NCBI GenBank assembly: GCA_002483745.1
Contig: DLIM01000034.1
Span: 51,583 to 71,617 of the forward strand
DNA: 20,035 nt
DNA from: Caryophanales bacterium UBA7642
GTDB taxonomy: Bacteria > Bacillota_I > Bacilli_A > RFN20 > CAG-288
Direction of reading: 5' to 3'
This document shows positions 8,910 through 16,410 of this stretch, one piece after another; within the stretch, counting starts at the first letter, position 1, and the number at the start of each line of letters is the position of its first letter. A model generated the notes under the pieces. The model made no database searches. It saw nothing but the letters and a program-made list of their open reading frames with translations, and was not told the origin of the DNA. The position numbers were made by a program, and so were the translations under genes.

Positions 8910-8932
8910 ACTGGCTATCTGTTTTAGCCAGT
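8910..8932 (+). terminator. Rho-independent terminator after the 78-residue gene
   Basis: 8-bp stem ACTGGCTA/TAGCCAGT (8910-8917 and 8925-8932) with a 7-base loop, followed by TTTTT. It separates the small gene from the sensor operon that starts at 9107. Confidence 0.9.
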
Positions 8933-8992
8933 TTTTTGTTGGCTTCTTTTCAGGTAAGGCTTTGGTATTTAATGGCATAAATTTGAAATACT

Positions 8993-9016
8993 AGAAACTT
9001 GCTTAGATGTTATACT
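8993..9016 (+). promoter_or_regulatory. Extended -10 promoter of the sensor operon with shared 17-base motif
   Basis: TGTTATACT (9008-9016) is an extended -10 box. Directly in front lies AGAAACTTGCTTAGATG (8993-9009), which matches 8445-8461 at 16 of 17 positions. AGATGT (9005-9010) and ACATCT (9043-9048) form a further inverted repeat around the start region. The leader to ATG 9107 would be about 85 bases. Confidence 0.5.
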
Positions 9017-9106
9017 AATTAAGTATTTGAACTTAAGCGGTTACATCTTATCTAAAGGAATTGTGCTTTTTGGGAAAACTACTATTAAAGGAAGGCCACT
9101 AAAGCT

Positions 9107-10690
9107 ATGTATCGAGTCATTGTTGCCGATGATGAAGAGGCGGTCAGAGAAAGACTGATCTCTTTAGTTAATAAATTAAGTTCTGATTTTAAGATTGTCG
9201 GAGCTTATGAGAATGGTTATGATGCTTTAGAAGACATTGAGCAGATTCAGCCTGATCTTTTAATTACGGATATTAAGATGCCTTATATTGATGGCATTGA
9301 GTTAATTAAGCAGGCTAAATTAGAAGTTCCTTTAATGCAGACAATTATTATTTCCGGCTATGATTCTTTTGATTATGCTAAACAGGCTATTGCTTTAAAA
9401 GTAGTAGGCTATATTTCTAAGCCTATCAGTTTTGATGAACTAAAGAATACGATGTATAAGGCTAAAGATGAACTCGATAAGAGTTTATCTATCGATAAGA
9501 ATATTGAGTCTTTGCAGGAGCAGGCTAAGACTACTCTTTCTTTGCTTCAGGAAAATGATTTATGTAAATTGCTTTCTTTGAAGGAAGTACCAGATAACTT
9601 CAAGAAGAAATTAGAGATTGATCAGATAAACATCGCCAATAAGTACTGTGTCTTAGGTATTTTTGATTTTGATGATGAGTTTGATAAAGTCGGTTATGAA
9701 AACAGTGAGATTGTTAATATTTATCTTCATAAGTATCTGATGGAAGAAATTCCTAAAGACTGTTCTCTTTATGTTTTTAATAGAAGCAATCAGGTTCTTT
9801 TCCTTGGCTTAAGCAAGACAATTTTTGATAAGGATTCGATGGAGGAATCCTTAGCTTCAATACTTTCTAAGATCAAAAAGGTCTGCGGTATCTCTCTTTC
9901 AGTAGCTGTCTCTGATTTCTGCGATGATCAAGACCGCTCTTATCGAAGAATGTTTAGACATGCTGTGAGAACTCTTGAATATCGAACAGTAGTTGGTAAG
10001 AACAATGTTCTTTTCTTCAGCGATATTCAGAAAGAGGAAGTTACAGTTGGCAAGATTGATGACAATGAATATAAGTCTTTAACTTATGATCTTTCTTATG
10101 GCTATGTTCCTGAATGCAAAGACCATGTGAAAAAGATTCTTGATAAGATTAAAAGTCCTGAATACGCTGATTCTTATCTATATATAACTAGTAGTGTTGC
10201 TAACGCTTTACTGAAGGCCTGCAATAACTTTAAAGACCTCTATAAAGATTTCATGAACAATAATGAGATCTTCCAGAGCATCTATGAATGCAAATCAATT
10301 GATAAGCTTTATGAATTCTTTATGTCTTTGATTGATGCTATTTATAAAGTTAATAATGCTACTAGATACAGCGGAGTGGAATTAGGCTTAAAGCAGATAC
10401 TGGAATACATTGATTCTCACTATACCGATCCTAATCTATCTTTAGAATCTTTGTCTGATTCTTTATCTTATAGTGTTTCTTATATCTCTTTATTGCTAAA
10501 GAAAGACAATAAGACTTTTACCAAGTATTTAATGTCAGTCAGAATGGAGCATGCAAAGGGTTTGCTTGTTAATCCTGACAATAAGATAGTTTCCGTCTCG
10601 GAAGCAGTCGGCTATTCTGATCCTTATTATTTTTCTCATTGTTTTAAGAAATATGTTGGGGTAAGTCCACTTGAGTATCGTAAAAAATAA
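9107..10690 (+). CDS. YesN-type AraC-family response regulator
   Basis: A 527-residue DNA-binding response regulator. Residues 1-120 are a receiver domain: acidic pocket DD (Asp8, Asp9), phosphoacceptor Asp55 (LLITDIKMP), Ser83 and Lys105 (YISKP). Residues about 125-420 form a linker domain without recognised motifs, of the kind common in YesN proteins. Residues about 425-527 are an AraC-type pair of helix-turn-helices ending in the typical VSEAVGYSDPYYFSHCFKKYVGVSPLEYRKK-like region (quoted motif: GYSDPYYFSHCFKK). The ribosome site (AAAGGA at 9087-9092) is a little distant. Its last 20 bases overlap the kinase gene, so they are co-expressed. By position it probably activates the mglBAC promoter; that target is inferred. 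Confidence 0.93.
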   Translation: MYRVIVADDEEAVRERLISLVNKLSSDFKIVGAYENGYDALEDIEQIQPDLLITDIKMPYIDGIELIKQAKLEVPLMQTIIISGYDSFDYAKQAIALKVVGYISKPISFDELKNTMYKAKDELDKSLSIDKNIESLQEQAKTTLSLLQENDLCKLLSLKEVPDNFKKKLEIDQINIANKYCVLGIFDFDDEFDKVGYENSEIVNIYLHKYLMEEIPKDCSLYVFNRSNQVLFLGLSKTIFDKDSMEESLASILSKIKKVCGISLSVAVSDFCDDQDRSYRRMFRHAVRTLEYRTVVGKNNVLFFSDIQKEEVTVGKIDDNEYKSLTYDLSYGYVPECKDHVKKILDKIKSPEYADSYLYITSSVANALLKACNNFKDLYKDFMNNNEIFQSIYECKSIDKLYEFFMSLIDAIYKVNNATRYSGVELGLKQILEYIDSHYTDPNLSLESLSDSLSYSVSYISLLLKKDNKTFTKYLMSVRMEHAKGLLVNPDNKIVSVSEAVGYSDPYYFSHCFKKYVGVSPLEYRKK

Positions 10691-12431
10691 AGCTGAGAGC
10701 TTTAAGCCCAGGAAGGACCGTAAGCGAATCTATAATTCGATGAGTTTTAAGATGATTGCTTCGTCTTTGCTGATCTTTGTTCTTTTTGCTATCGGAATTG
10801 TGACCGTGGAGATATCGGTCTATTCTAACTATGCTAATGCTAATGCTACTAGTCAGAACACTATTCTTACTGAACAAGTCCTTTATAACTATGAGACTTA
10901 CTTCAAGAACATTTCTAATGTCTCTAACTTGATTCAGGATAAGCTTTATAACAATGATACCTCGACTTTATCTAGTGAAGAAGAAAGCAAGTATTTTGAT
11001 ACCGTTATTTCAGTCAAACCGGAGATTATTGATGTAGGTGTCTATGATGCTAATGGCAAATACCTTTATGGAGATAGCAACAACAAGAAGACTACCGATG
11101 TTGAAACTAAAGAACAGTGGTTTAAAGCAGCTTCTAGCAATGAGCTAATCGATAACTTCTCTTCCGTTGTTAAATCCGGTGATTACTATCAGATTATTCT
11201 TTCTAGGTATGCCGAGACTAATAAAGGTCAGAGCAACTGCATTGTCAGAATGGATCTTAACTTTACTTCTATTGTTAACTCCATCTACCAGGTTGACTTT
11301 GGAACCGGCGGGCATATTGTTATTTACGATAAAGACTATAACCTTGTTTATACTTCGGCTAATACCTTTGCGGATAGCGAAGTTACTTTGCTGAAAGACA
11401 ATGTCTTAGGAACTAATAAGGTTACTATCAATAACCACGATTTTGTTATTACTCAGTACACGATTTCTAACACTACTTGGAGAGTTGCACTATTTTCTAA
11501 TATTGATAATGTTAGGTCTACTAATAGACAGTTCGTTCTTTTGTCGGTTTTAATCTGTGTAATTGGCTGTGCTGTCTTCTCTATCTTGATTGTCTTCTTA
11601 GTAAAGACTGTCACTAAGCCTTTAAATGAACTGCAGATGGCTATGAACGAAGTTAGAAACAGCGACTACTTAAACTATGTCCCTTACGAAGCTAAAGGCT
11701 CTAATGAAGTAGAAGAATTAAATGATTCCTATAACGCTATGATGAAGCAGATTCAAAAACTGATGGACAACGTTGTCGAAGAGCAGAACAATCAAAGAAA
11801 GTCGGAGTTCAAGGCTTTGACTAATCAGATCAACCCTCATTTCTTATATAACACTCTTGATTCCATCATCTATCTGATTGATGAAGGGAAGAATGATGAT
11901 GCTCAGACAATGGTTTTAGCTCTTTCTAAGTTCTTTAGAATCTCTATTTCTAAAGGAAAAACCATTATTCCTTTACATGATGAGATCGAGCACATTAAGA
12001 ACTATCTCATTATTCAGAAGATGAGATATAAAGATGCTTTTGCTTATACCATCAAAGCTGAAGAGGACTGTCTTGATTATCAGGTTATTAAATTAATATT
12101 ACAGCCGATTGTTGAGAATGCTATCTATCATGGTATTAAGGATAAAGATAAAGGGACCATTGATGTCTATTGCCATAAAGAAGGTGAATTCTTAAAGCTT
12201 TCTGTTAAGGATAATGGCTATGGAATTAGCAATGCTAAGATTGCTGAAATCAGGGAATCATTCACTGACCCAGAAGTCTATAACGGTGTTGGACTAAAGA
12301 ATGTCTACCAGCGTCTTAAGATTTACTATGGCAACAAAGCTGACGTGGTGATTGATAGCGTTCTAGATGTTGGCACTACTATTACTTTAGTTATTCCGAT
12401 TAAGGAGGCTACTAGCAATGAAGAAAAATAA
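10671..12431 (+). CDS. YesM-type membrane sensor histidine kinase
   Basis: 586 residues. Membrane segment about 27-50, extracellular sensor domain about 51-285 (Cache-like by layout), second membrane segment about 288-311, HAMP about 312-365, then the His_kinase domain with phosphoacceptor His390 in QINPHFLYNTLDS and an HATPase domain: N-box QPIVENAIYHG (478-488), G1 DNGYGIS (514-520), G2 GVGLKNVYQR (539-548). It is paired with the overlapping YesN regulator upstream and overlaps the sugar-binding lipoprotein downstream by 14 bases. The start taken here is TTG 10671, overlapping the regulator by 20 bases and adding a Lys/Arg-rich cytosolic tail. An alternative is ATG 10740, which still precedes the membrane segment; neither has a strong ribosome site. 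Confidence 0.93.
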   Translation: MSIVKNKAESFKPRKDRKRIYNSMSFKMIASSLLIFVLFAIGIVTVEISVYSNYANANATSQNTILTEQVLYNYETYFKNISNVSNLIQDKLYNNDTSTLSSEEESKYFDTVISVKPEIIDVGVYDANGKYLYGDSNNKKTTDVETKEQWFKAASSNELIDNFSSVVKSGDYYQIILSRYAETNKGQSNCIVRMDLNFTSIVNSIYQVDFGTGGHIVIYDKDYNLVYTSANTFADSEVTLLKDNVLGTNKVTINNHDFVITQYTISNTTWRVALFSNIDNVRSTNRQFVLLSVLICVIGCAVFSILIVFLVKTVTKPLNELQMAMNEVRNSDYLNYVPYEAKGSNEVEELNDSYNAMMKQIQKLMDNVVEEQNNQRKSEFKALTNQINPHFLYNTLDSIIYLIDEGKNDDAQTMVLALSKFFRISISKGKTIIPLHDEIEHIKNYLIIQKMRYKDAFAYTIKAEEDCLDYQVIKLILQPIVENAIYHGIKDKDKGTIDVYCHKEGEFLKLSVKDNGYGISNAKIAEIRESFTDPEVYNGVGLKNVYQRLKIYYGNKADVVIDSVLDVGTTITLVIPIKEATSNEEK

Positions 12432-13425
12432 AATAGTTTCACTTCTTGGTGTTTCTCTTTTAGTTTTAAGTAGCTGTAAATCCTCTTCTTCAAAGGTCGG
12501 AATTTTTATCTATAACGGAAACGATACCTTTATTACGGAGTTAACCGGCTGCATGAAGACGGACTTAAAAAGTTACAAAACTCAAATTTTTGATGCTTCA
12601 GAATCCCAGGTTACTCAGAATGAACAGATACTTAACTGTCTGAATGGCAACTATTCTTATTTCCTTATAAATACAGTTGATCGATTGGCCTCTAGTGCCA
12701 TCATTGAGAAATGCTCTTCGAAGAACATTCCTATCATCTTCTTTAATAGAGAGCCTTTAAGCGAAGACATTACTGGAAAAGACGATATCTATTATGTTGG
12801 AACCAGCGCTGAAGTAGCTGGCCAGTATCAGGCTGAGATGGCCGCTGACTTATTTGGAAATCCAACATCTTTGAATTCTCAGTATGACAAAAATGGCGAT
12901 GGAATTATTCAGCTTACTATTATTAAAGGAGAGAAAGGGCATCAAGATGCTGAGCTTAGAACTAAGTATGCTACTAACAAATTAAGAGACTTAGGGTACA
13001 ACATCGATATCCTTTCTATTCAGTCAGCTGACTGGATGAGAAGTGAAGGCAAGACAGTGATGAAGAATATGTATGAAACCTATGGCGACAAGATTGAATT
13101 AGTCTTATCCAATAATGACGATATGGCACTTGGCGCCATTGACTATTTAGTCGAAAACAAGGTCTTTTTAGAAAATGTCACTAATGAAAAGCAGCCCTTT
13201 CCTATCTTTGGCGTTGATGCCACTGACGTTGGCAAAAAGGCCATAAAAGAAGGATATCTATCTGGAACTGTTTTAAATGATGCTCAACTTCAATCAACCG
13301 CAATTGCTAATCTTTTGGATTACGAAACCACTGGTAAAGATTTCGCTGACTTTCCCTTTAAATTTACCGATGGAAACCGCATTTATGTCGATGAAAAGAA
13401 AGTTAGAATTGCTGATTTAGCCTAA
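12418..13425 (+). CDS. MglB-like sugar-binding lipoprotein, probable sensor subunit of the kinase
   Basis: 335 residues. Signal peptide with lipobox VLSSC, lipid on Cys20. The mature part is a hexose-binding protein in normal domain order. Residues matching E. coli MglB sugar contacts are kept: Asp36 and Phe38 (YNGNDTF), Asn110 (FFNRE), His175/Asp177/Arg181 (GHQDAELR), Trp206, Asn233 (SNND), Asp267 (FGVD) and Asn287 (GTVLND). The calcium loop DKNGDGIIQ (157-165) and its Glu227 partner are also present. D-galactose or D-glucose is the likely ligand. It overlaps the kinase by 14 bases with AAGGAGG at 12402-12408, and a separate promoter and mglB follow. That position suggests it presents sugar to the kinase, as XylFII does for LytS/YesN in Clostridium beijerinckii, rather than feeding the transporter. 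It could also serve MglAC as a second binding protein. Confidence 0.88.
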   Translation: MKKNKIVSLLGVSLLVLSSCKSSSSKVGIFIYNGNDTFITELTGCMKTDLKSYKTQIFDASESQVTQNEQILNCLNGNYSYFLINTVDRLASSAIIEKCSSKNIPIIFFNREPLSEDITGKDDIYYVGTSAEVAGQYQAEMAADLFGNPTSLNSQYDKNGDGIIQLTIIKGEKGHQDAELRTKYATNKLRDLGYNIDILSIQSADWMRSEGKTVMKNMYETYGDKIELVLSNNDDMALGAIDYLVENKVFLENVTNEKQPFPIFGVDATDVGKKAIKEGYLSGTVLNDAQLQSTAIANLLDYETTGKDFADFPFKFTDGNRIYVDEKKVRIADLA

Positions 13426-13433
13426 GTATTGGA

Positions 13434-13458
13434 AGATTTTACATTAAGATTAGAGATT
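13434..13458 (+). promoter_or_regulatory. Candidate regulator-binding repeats upstream of mglB
   Basis: AGATTT occurs at 13434-13439 and 13454-13459, 20 bases apart (about two helical turns), with a third AGATT at 13447-13451. They end 6 bases before the -35 box, the usual place for an AraC-type activator bound as a direct repeat. The motif is short and AT-rich, so chance is possible. Confidence 0.3.
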
Positions 13459-13464
13459 TCTCAA

Positions 13465-13494
13465 TTCAAATATGGAACCCCTTACACCTATAAT
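13465..13494 (+). promoter_or_regulatory. Promoter of mglBAC
   Basis: TTCAAA (13465-13470, 4 of 6 to consensus), an 18-base spacer and a perfect TATAAT (13489-13494). Start near 13501 gives an 85-base leader. The weak -35 and long spacer fit a promoter that needs an activator. There is no terminator between the sensor operon and this promoter, so read-through may add to mglB expression. Confidence 0.65.
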
Positions 13495-13585
13495 GGCTTT
13501 AAACGAAAAGGGTTGATTGTGAAATTATTCGTAAGAAAAAACCACATTTGACCCTAAGCTCGTCTGGAATTAAGGGGGAAAATAA

Positions 13586-14809
13586 ATGAAAAAGAATCTA
13601 ATTCCATTAGCTGTGTTGGGTTTTGCTGGTATTGCTTTAACTTCTTGCGGCGGAGGTTCTAATGCAAAGAAACCTCTCATCTTCTTCAACAGACAACCTT
13701 CTGATACTACTACTGGCGAAATTGATATGACCACGATGAACTTCAACGATTCAACTTACTATGTTGGCTTCGATGCTGCTGCTGGCGGCACTGTTCAGGG
13801 CAAGATGATTACTGATTATCTTAAAACTAGAACCATCGCTCAGCTTGATAGAAACGGTGATGGAAAGATCGGATATGTTCTTTGCGTCGGTGATGAAGGA
13901 CACAACGATTCAAAAGCTAGAACTTTAGGTATTCGTACTGCTTTAGGAACAGTTAATTCTTCTAAGTCAACTGCTGCTGGTGCTAGTAATACTGTTGAAG
14001 GAAGCGCTACTGTCAAAGATGGAACCTTAAAGGTTGTTGAACTTGATTCCAAGGCTATGAGTGGTACTGATGGCTCTACTTGGAACGCCAATGCCGCTGG
14101 TGCTGCTTTCACTACTTGGATTACTAAGTATGGAACTCAGATTGATATGTTGGTTTCCAACAACGATGGTATGGCTATGGGCTGCGTCTCTGCTGATCAT
14201 ACTGTTACTGATGTTATTCCTGTCTTCGGCTATGATGCTAACTCTGATACTCTTGCTCAGATCAAGGCTGGAAAATTCACTGGAACTGTTTCACAGAACG
14301 TTGATGCTCAGGCTGCTGGTACCTTACAGATGGTTCGTAATCTCTGCGATGGCTTAACTGGCGCTGATGTCTATACCAAGGGCTTCTCCACTGCTGATCA
14401 GTATGGCAATAAGATTACTGCCTCTATGGGTTATACTGCCTCTACTAAGGCTGTTCTTGCTGCTAATGCTCCTGTCACTAGCACTAACATTGATAGCTAC
14501 TACAATGCTACTTCTACTCCTAGAGATTCTGGCATCAAGCAGATTACTGCTTCTGGTGATACCGGCAAGTCTCTTAAGGTATTCTTAAGCTTATACAACG
14601 GCGCTGATAACTTCCTTTCTTCTTCTTATAAGCCTGCTCTTAATTACTATGCTCCTCTTATGAACATTGATCTTCACATTGTTGAAGGCGATGGTCAGTC
14701 TGAGGATTCTATTACTAAGAGTATGACTAATCTTGGCAACTATGATGCTTACGCCATCAACATGGTCAAGACTAGTTCTGGTTCTCTTTACACCAACAAG
14801 CTTAAGTAG
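13586..14809 (+). CDS. mglB: Galactose/glucose-binding lipoprotein, circularly permuted MglB
   Basis: 407 residues. Lipobox LTSC, lipid on Cys21. The mature protein begins at KKPLIFFNRQPS, which in ordinary MglB lies about 90 residues in. It runs through the calcium loop DRNGDGKIG (88-96), GHNDSKAR (His106, Asp108, Arg112), Trp166, SNNDGMAMG (Asn193), FGYD (Asp217) and GTVSQN. After the normal end strand (YGNKITASMGYT, 273-284) comes a linker of about 40 residues, then residues 328-407, which match the normal N-terminus: KVFLSLYNGADNF (Asp341, Phe343 as sugar contacts) and YDAYAINMVKTSS (cf. YSYFLINTVDRLASS in the paralogue at 12418). All but one sugar contact remain; the position of E. coli Asn256 is Gln237, and the calcium Glu205 is Asp187. 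An insertion rich in Ser/Ala/Gly lies at about 123-147. It supplies sugar to MglA/MglC. A circularly permuted MglB is known in Treponema pallidum (MglB-2, Tp0684). AAGGGGG at 13572-13578 precedes the ATG. Confidence 0.93.
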   Translation: MKKNLIPLAVLGFAGIALTSCGGGSNAKKPLIFFNRQPSDTTTGEIDMTTMNFNDSTYYVGFDAAAGGTVQGKMITDYLKTRTIAQLDRNGDGKIGYVLCVGDEGHNDSKARTLGIRTALGTVNSSKSTAAGASNTVEGSATVKDGTLKVVELDSKAMSGTDGSTWNANAAGAAFTTWITKYGTQIDMLVSNNDGMAMGCVSADHTVTDVIPVFGYDANSDTLAQIKAGKFTGTVSQNVDAQAAGTLQMVRNLCDGLTGADVYTKGFSTADQYGNKITASMGYTASTKAVLAANAPVTSTNIDSYYNATSTPRDSGIKQITASGDTGKSLKVFLSLYNGADNFLSSSYKPALNYYAPLMNIDLHIVEGDGQSEDSITKSMTNLGNYDAYAINMVKTSSGSLYTNKLK

Positions 14810-14829
14810 TCTTTGACTTTAAATCGACT

Positions 14830-14871
14830 ACCACTACCCCTTCCTTTTTGAGGGGGTAGTGGTTGCTTTTT
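14830..14871 (+). terminator. Intra-operon terminator between mglB and mglA
   Basis: 11-bp perfect stem ACCACTACCCC/GGGGTAGTGGT (14830-14840 and 14853-14863) with a 12-base loop, followed by TGC and seven T. It stands between the mglB stop and the mglA ribosome site, and no new promoter is evident after it. Partial termination here would give more binding protein than ATPase and permease; the hairpin may also shield the 3' end of an mglB-only mRNA. Confidence 0.88.
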
Positions 14872-14891
14872 TTCAAAAGGGGAGAAAGTAA

Positions 14892-16391
14892 ATGAATGAT
14901 GATTGCATTCTAAAGATTGAGGGTCTCTCTAAAGCGTTCGGAAAAAACAAAGTTTTACGTAACATTAATCTAAATGTCCAACGTGGATCTGTTATGGGCT
15001 TGATGGGTGAAAATGGTGCTGGTAAATCCACTATGATGAAATGCCTCTTTGGTATTTATCAAAAGGATGAGGGCTCTTTCACTCTTGACGGCAAAAGTAT
15101 TGATTTTTCCGGTCCTAAAGAAGCTCTTGAACATGGTATTGCTATGGTTCATCAGGAATTGAATCAGTGTGTTCAAAGATCAGTTCTTGATAATTTATTT
15201 TTGGGCCGTTATATTACGAACAAATTTGGTGTTATTGATGAAAGAACCATGCTTAAGAAAGCAAAGAAGCTTTTTGCTTCCTTAAAAATGGATGTTGATC
15301 CAAAAGTTAAGGTTTGCACATTGTCTGTTTCTCAAAGACAGATGATTGAAATTGCTAAGGCTGTCTCTTATAACGCTAAAATCATTGTTTTGGATGAACC
15401 GACTTCTTCCCTAACCGAACGAGAGGTTAAGAAGCTTTTTGGTATTGTCAGCGGTTTAAGAGCTAAGGGTGTCTCATTCGTTTATATCTCGCATAAAATG
15501 GATGAGGTTTTCGAAATCTGTGACCAAGTATCCGTTCTTCGTGATGGTCAGATGATCATGACTAAGGATGTTAAGGATACTAATATGAATGAACTTATTT
15601 CTGCAATGGTAGGACGTTCACTCGATCAAAGATTCCCACCTGTTGATAATACTGTTGGGAAGCCTGTTTTGGAAGTGCATGATCTTTCCACCGAATATGA
15701 GCCTTTCTTAAAAGATATTTCCTTTACAGTCAACAAAGGCGAAATTTTCGGCATCTATGGTCTAGTTGGCGCAGGACGTTCCGAACTTCTTGAAACTATT
15801 TTTGGATTAAGAACTATTTCAAGAGGTTACATTGTTTATGAAGGTAAGAAGATGAATTTTAAATCTGCCAAAGATGCCATGAAATACAATTTTGCTTTAA
15901 TCACAGAAGAGAGAAAACGAAATGGTATGTTTGGTAAGGGCGATTTAACATTCAATACGTGTATTCTTAGCCTTGATAAATATAAAGATTGGTCTGGAAT
16001 TTCTCCAGCCAAGGAAGAAAAAGCGACTAAGAAAGAGATTGCTATTATGCATACCCGCTGCACTGGACCCCATGATCCAATGACTTCCTTATCTGGTGGT
16101 AACCAGCAAAAGATTATTTTTGGTAAATGGCTTGAGAGAAACCCTGATGTCTTCTTAATGGATGAGCCTACCAGAGGTATTGATGTTGGCGCTAAATATG
16201 AAATCTATGAATTAATCATTAAAATGGCAAAGCAAGGCAAGACAATCATTGTTGTTTCATCCGAAATGCCAGAAATCTTAGGTATCACTAATCGTATTGC
16301 AGTTATGTCCAATCATCGTATATCCGGAATAGTCAATACTAAAGATACTAATCAGGAAGAGCTGCTTCGCTTATCGGCCAAGTACCTCTAA
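14892..16391 (+). CDS. mglA: Galactose/methyl-galactoside importer ATP-binding protein MglA
   Basis: 499 residues, the usual length for this double-ATPase family, which drives sugar uptake from the cytosolic side of the membrane. First ATPase: Walker A GENGAGKS (39-46), Q-loop HQE (Q88), signature LSVSQRQ (144-150), Walker B IIVLDEP (164-170), H-loop SHK (His201). Second ATPase: P-loop GLVGAGRS (290-297) with Arg in place of Lys, as is normal in MglA/RbsA-type proteins, signature LSGGNQQK (400-407) and Walker B VFLMDEP (420-426). AGGGGAG at 14878-14884 precedes the ATG by 7 bases. It lies between mglB and mglC, 19 bases before mglC. Confidence 0.96.
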   Translation: MNDDCILKIEGLSKAFGKNKVLRNINLNVQRGSVMGLMGENGAGKSTMMKCLFGIYQKDEGSFTLDGKSIDFSGPKEALEHGIAMVHQELNQCVQRSVLDNLFLGRYITNKFGVIDERTMLKKAKKLFASLKMDVDPKVKVCTLSVSQRQMIEIAKAVSYNAKIIVLDEPTSSLTEREVKKLFGIVSGLRAKGVSFVYISHKMDEVFEICDQVSVLRDGQMIMTKDVKDTNMNELISAMVGRSLDQRFPPVDNTVGKPVLEVHDLSTEYEPFLKDISFTVNKGEIFGIYGLVGAGRSELLETIFGLRTISRGYIVYEGKKMNFKSAKDAMKYNFALITEERKRNGMFGKGDLTFNTCILSLDKYKDWSGISPAKEEKATKKEIAIMHTRCTGPHDPMTSLSGGNQQKIIFGKWLERNPDVFLMDEPTRGIDVGAKYEIYELIIKMAKQGKTIIVVSSEMPEILGITNRIAVMSNHRISGIVNTKDTNQEELLRLSAKYL

Positions 16392-16410
16392 TTAAGAAGG
16401 AGAAAAAAAC

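Noticed and set aside
13840..14588. Additional open frames on both strands within mglB (13840-14112 minus, 14061-14357 and 14367-14588 plus)
   Set aside because: Leu/Ala-rich translations lying wholly inside a well-supported gene, without ribosome sites; shadows of mglB.
13586..14809. mglB looks truncated or broken because its N-terminal domain seems missing
   Set aside because: The missing segment is found in frame at residues 328-407, so it is a permutation, not a deletion or frameshift.
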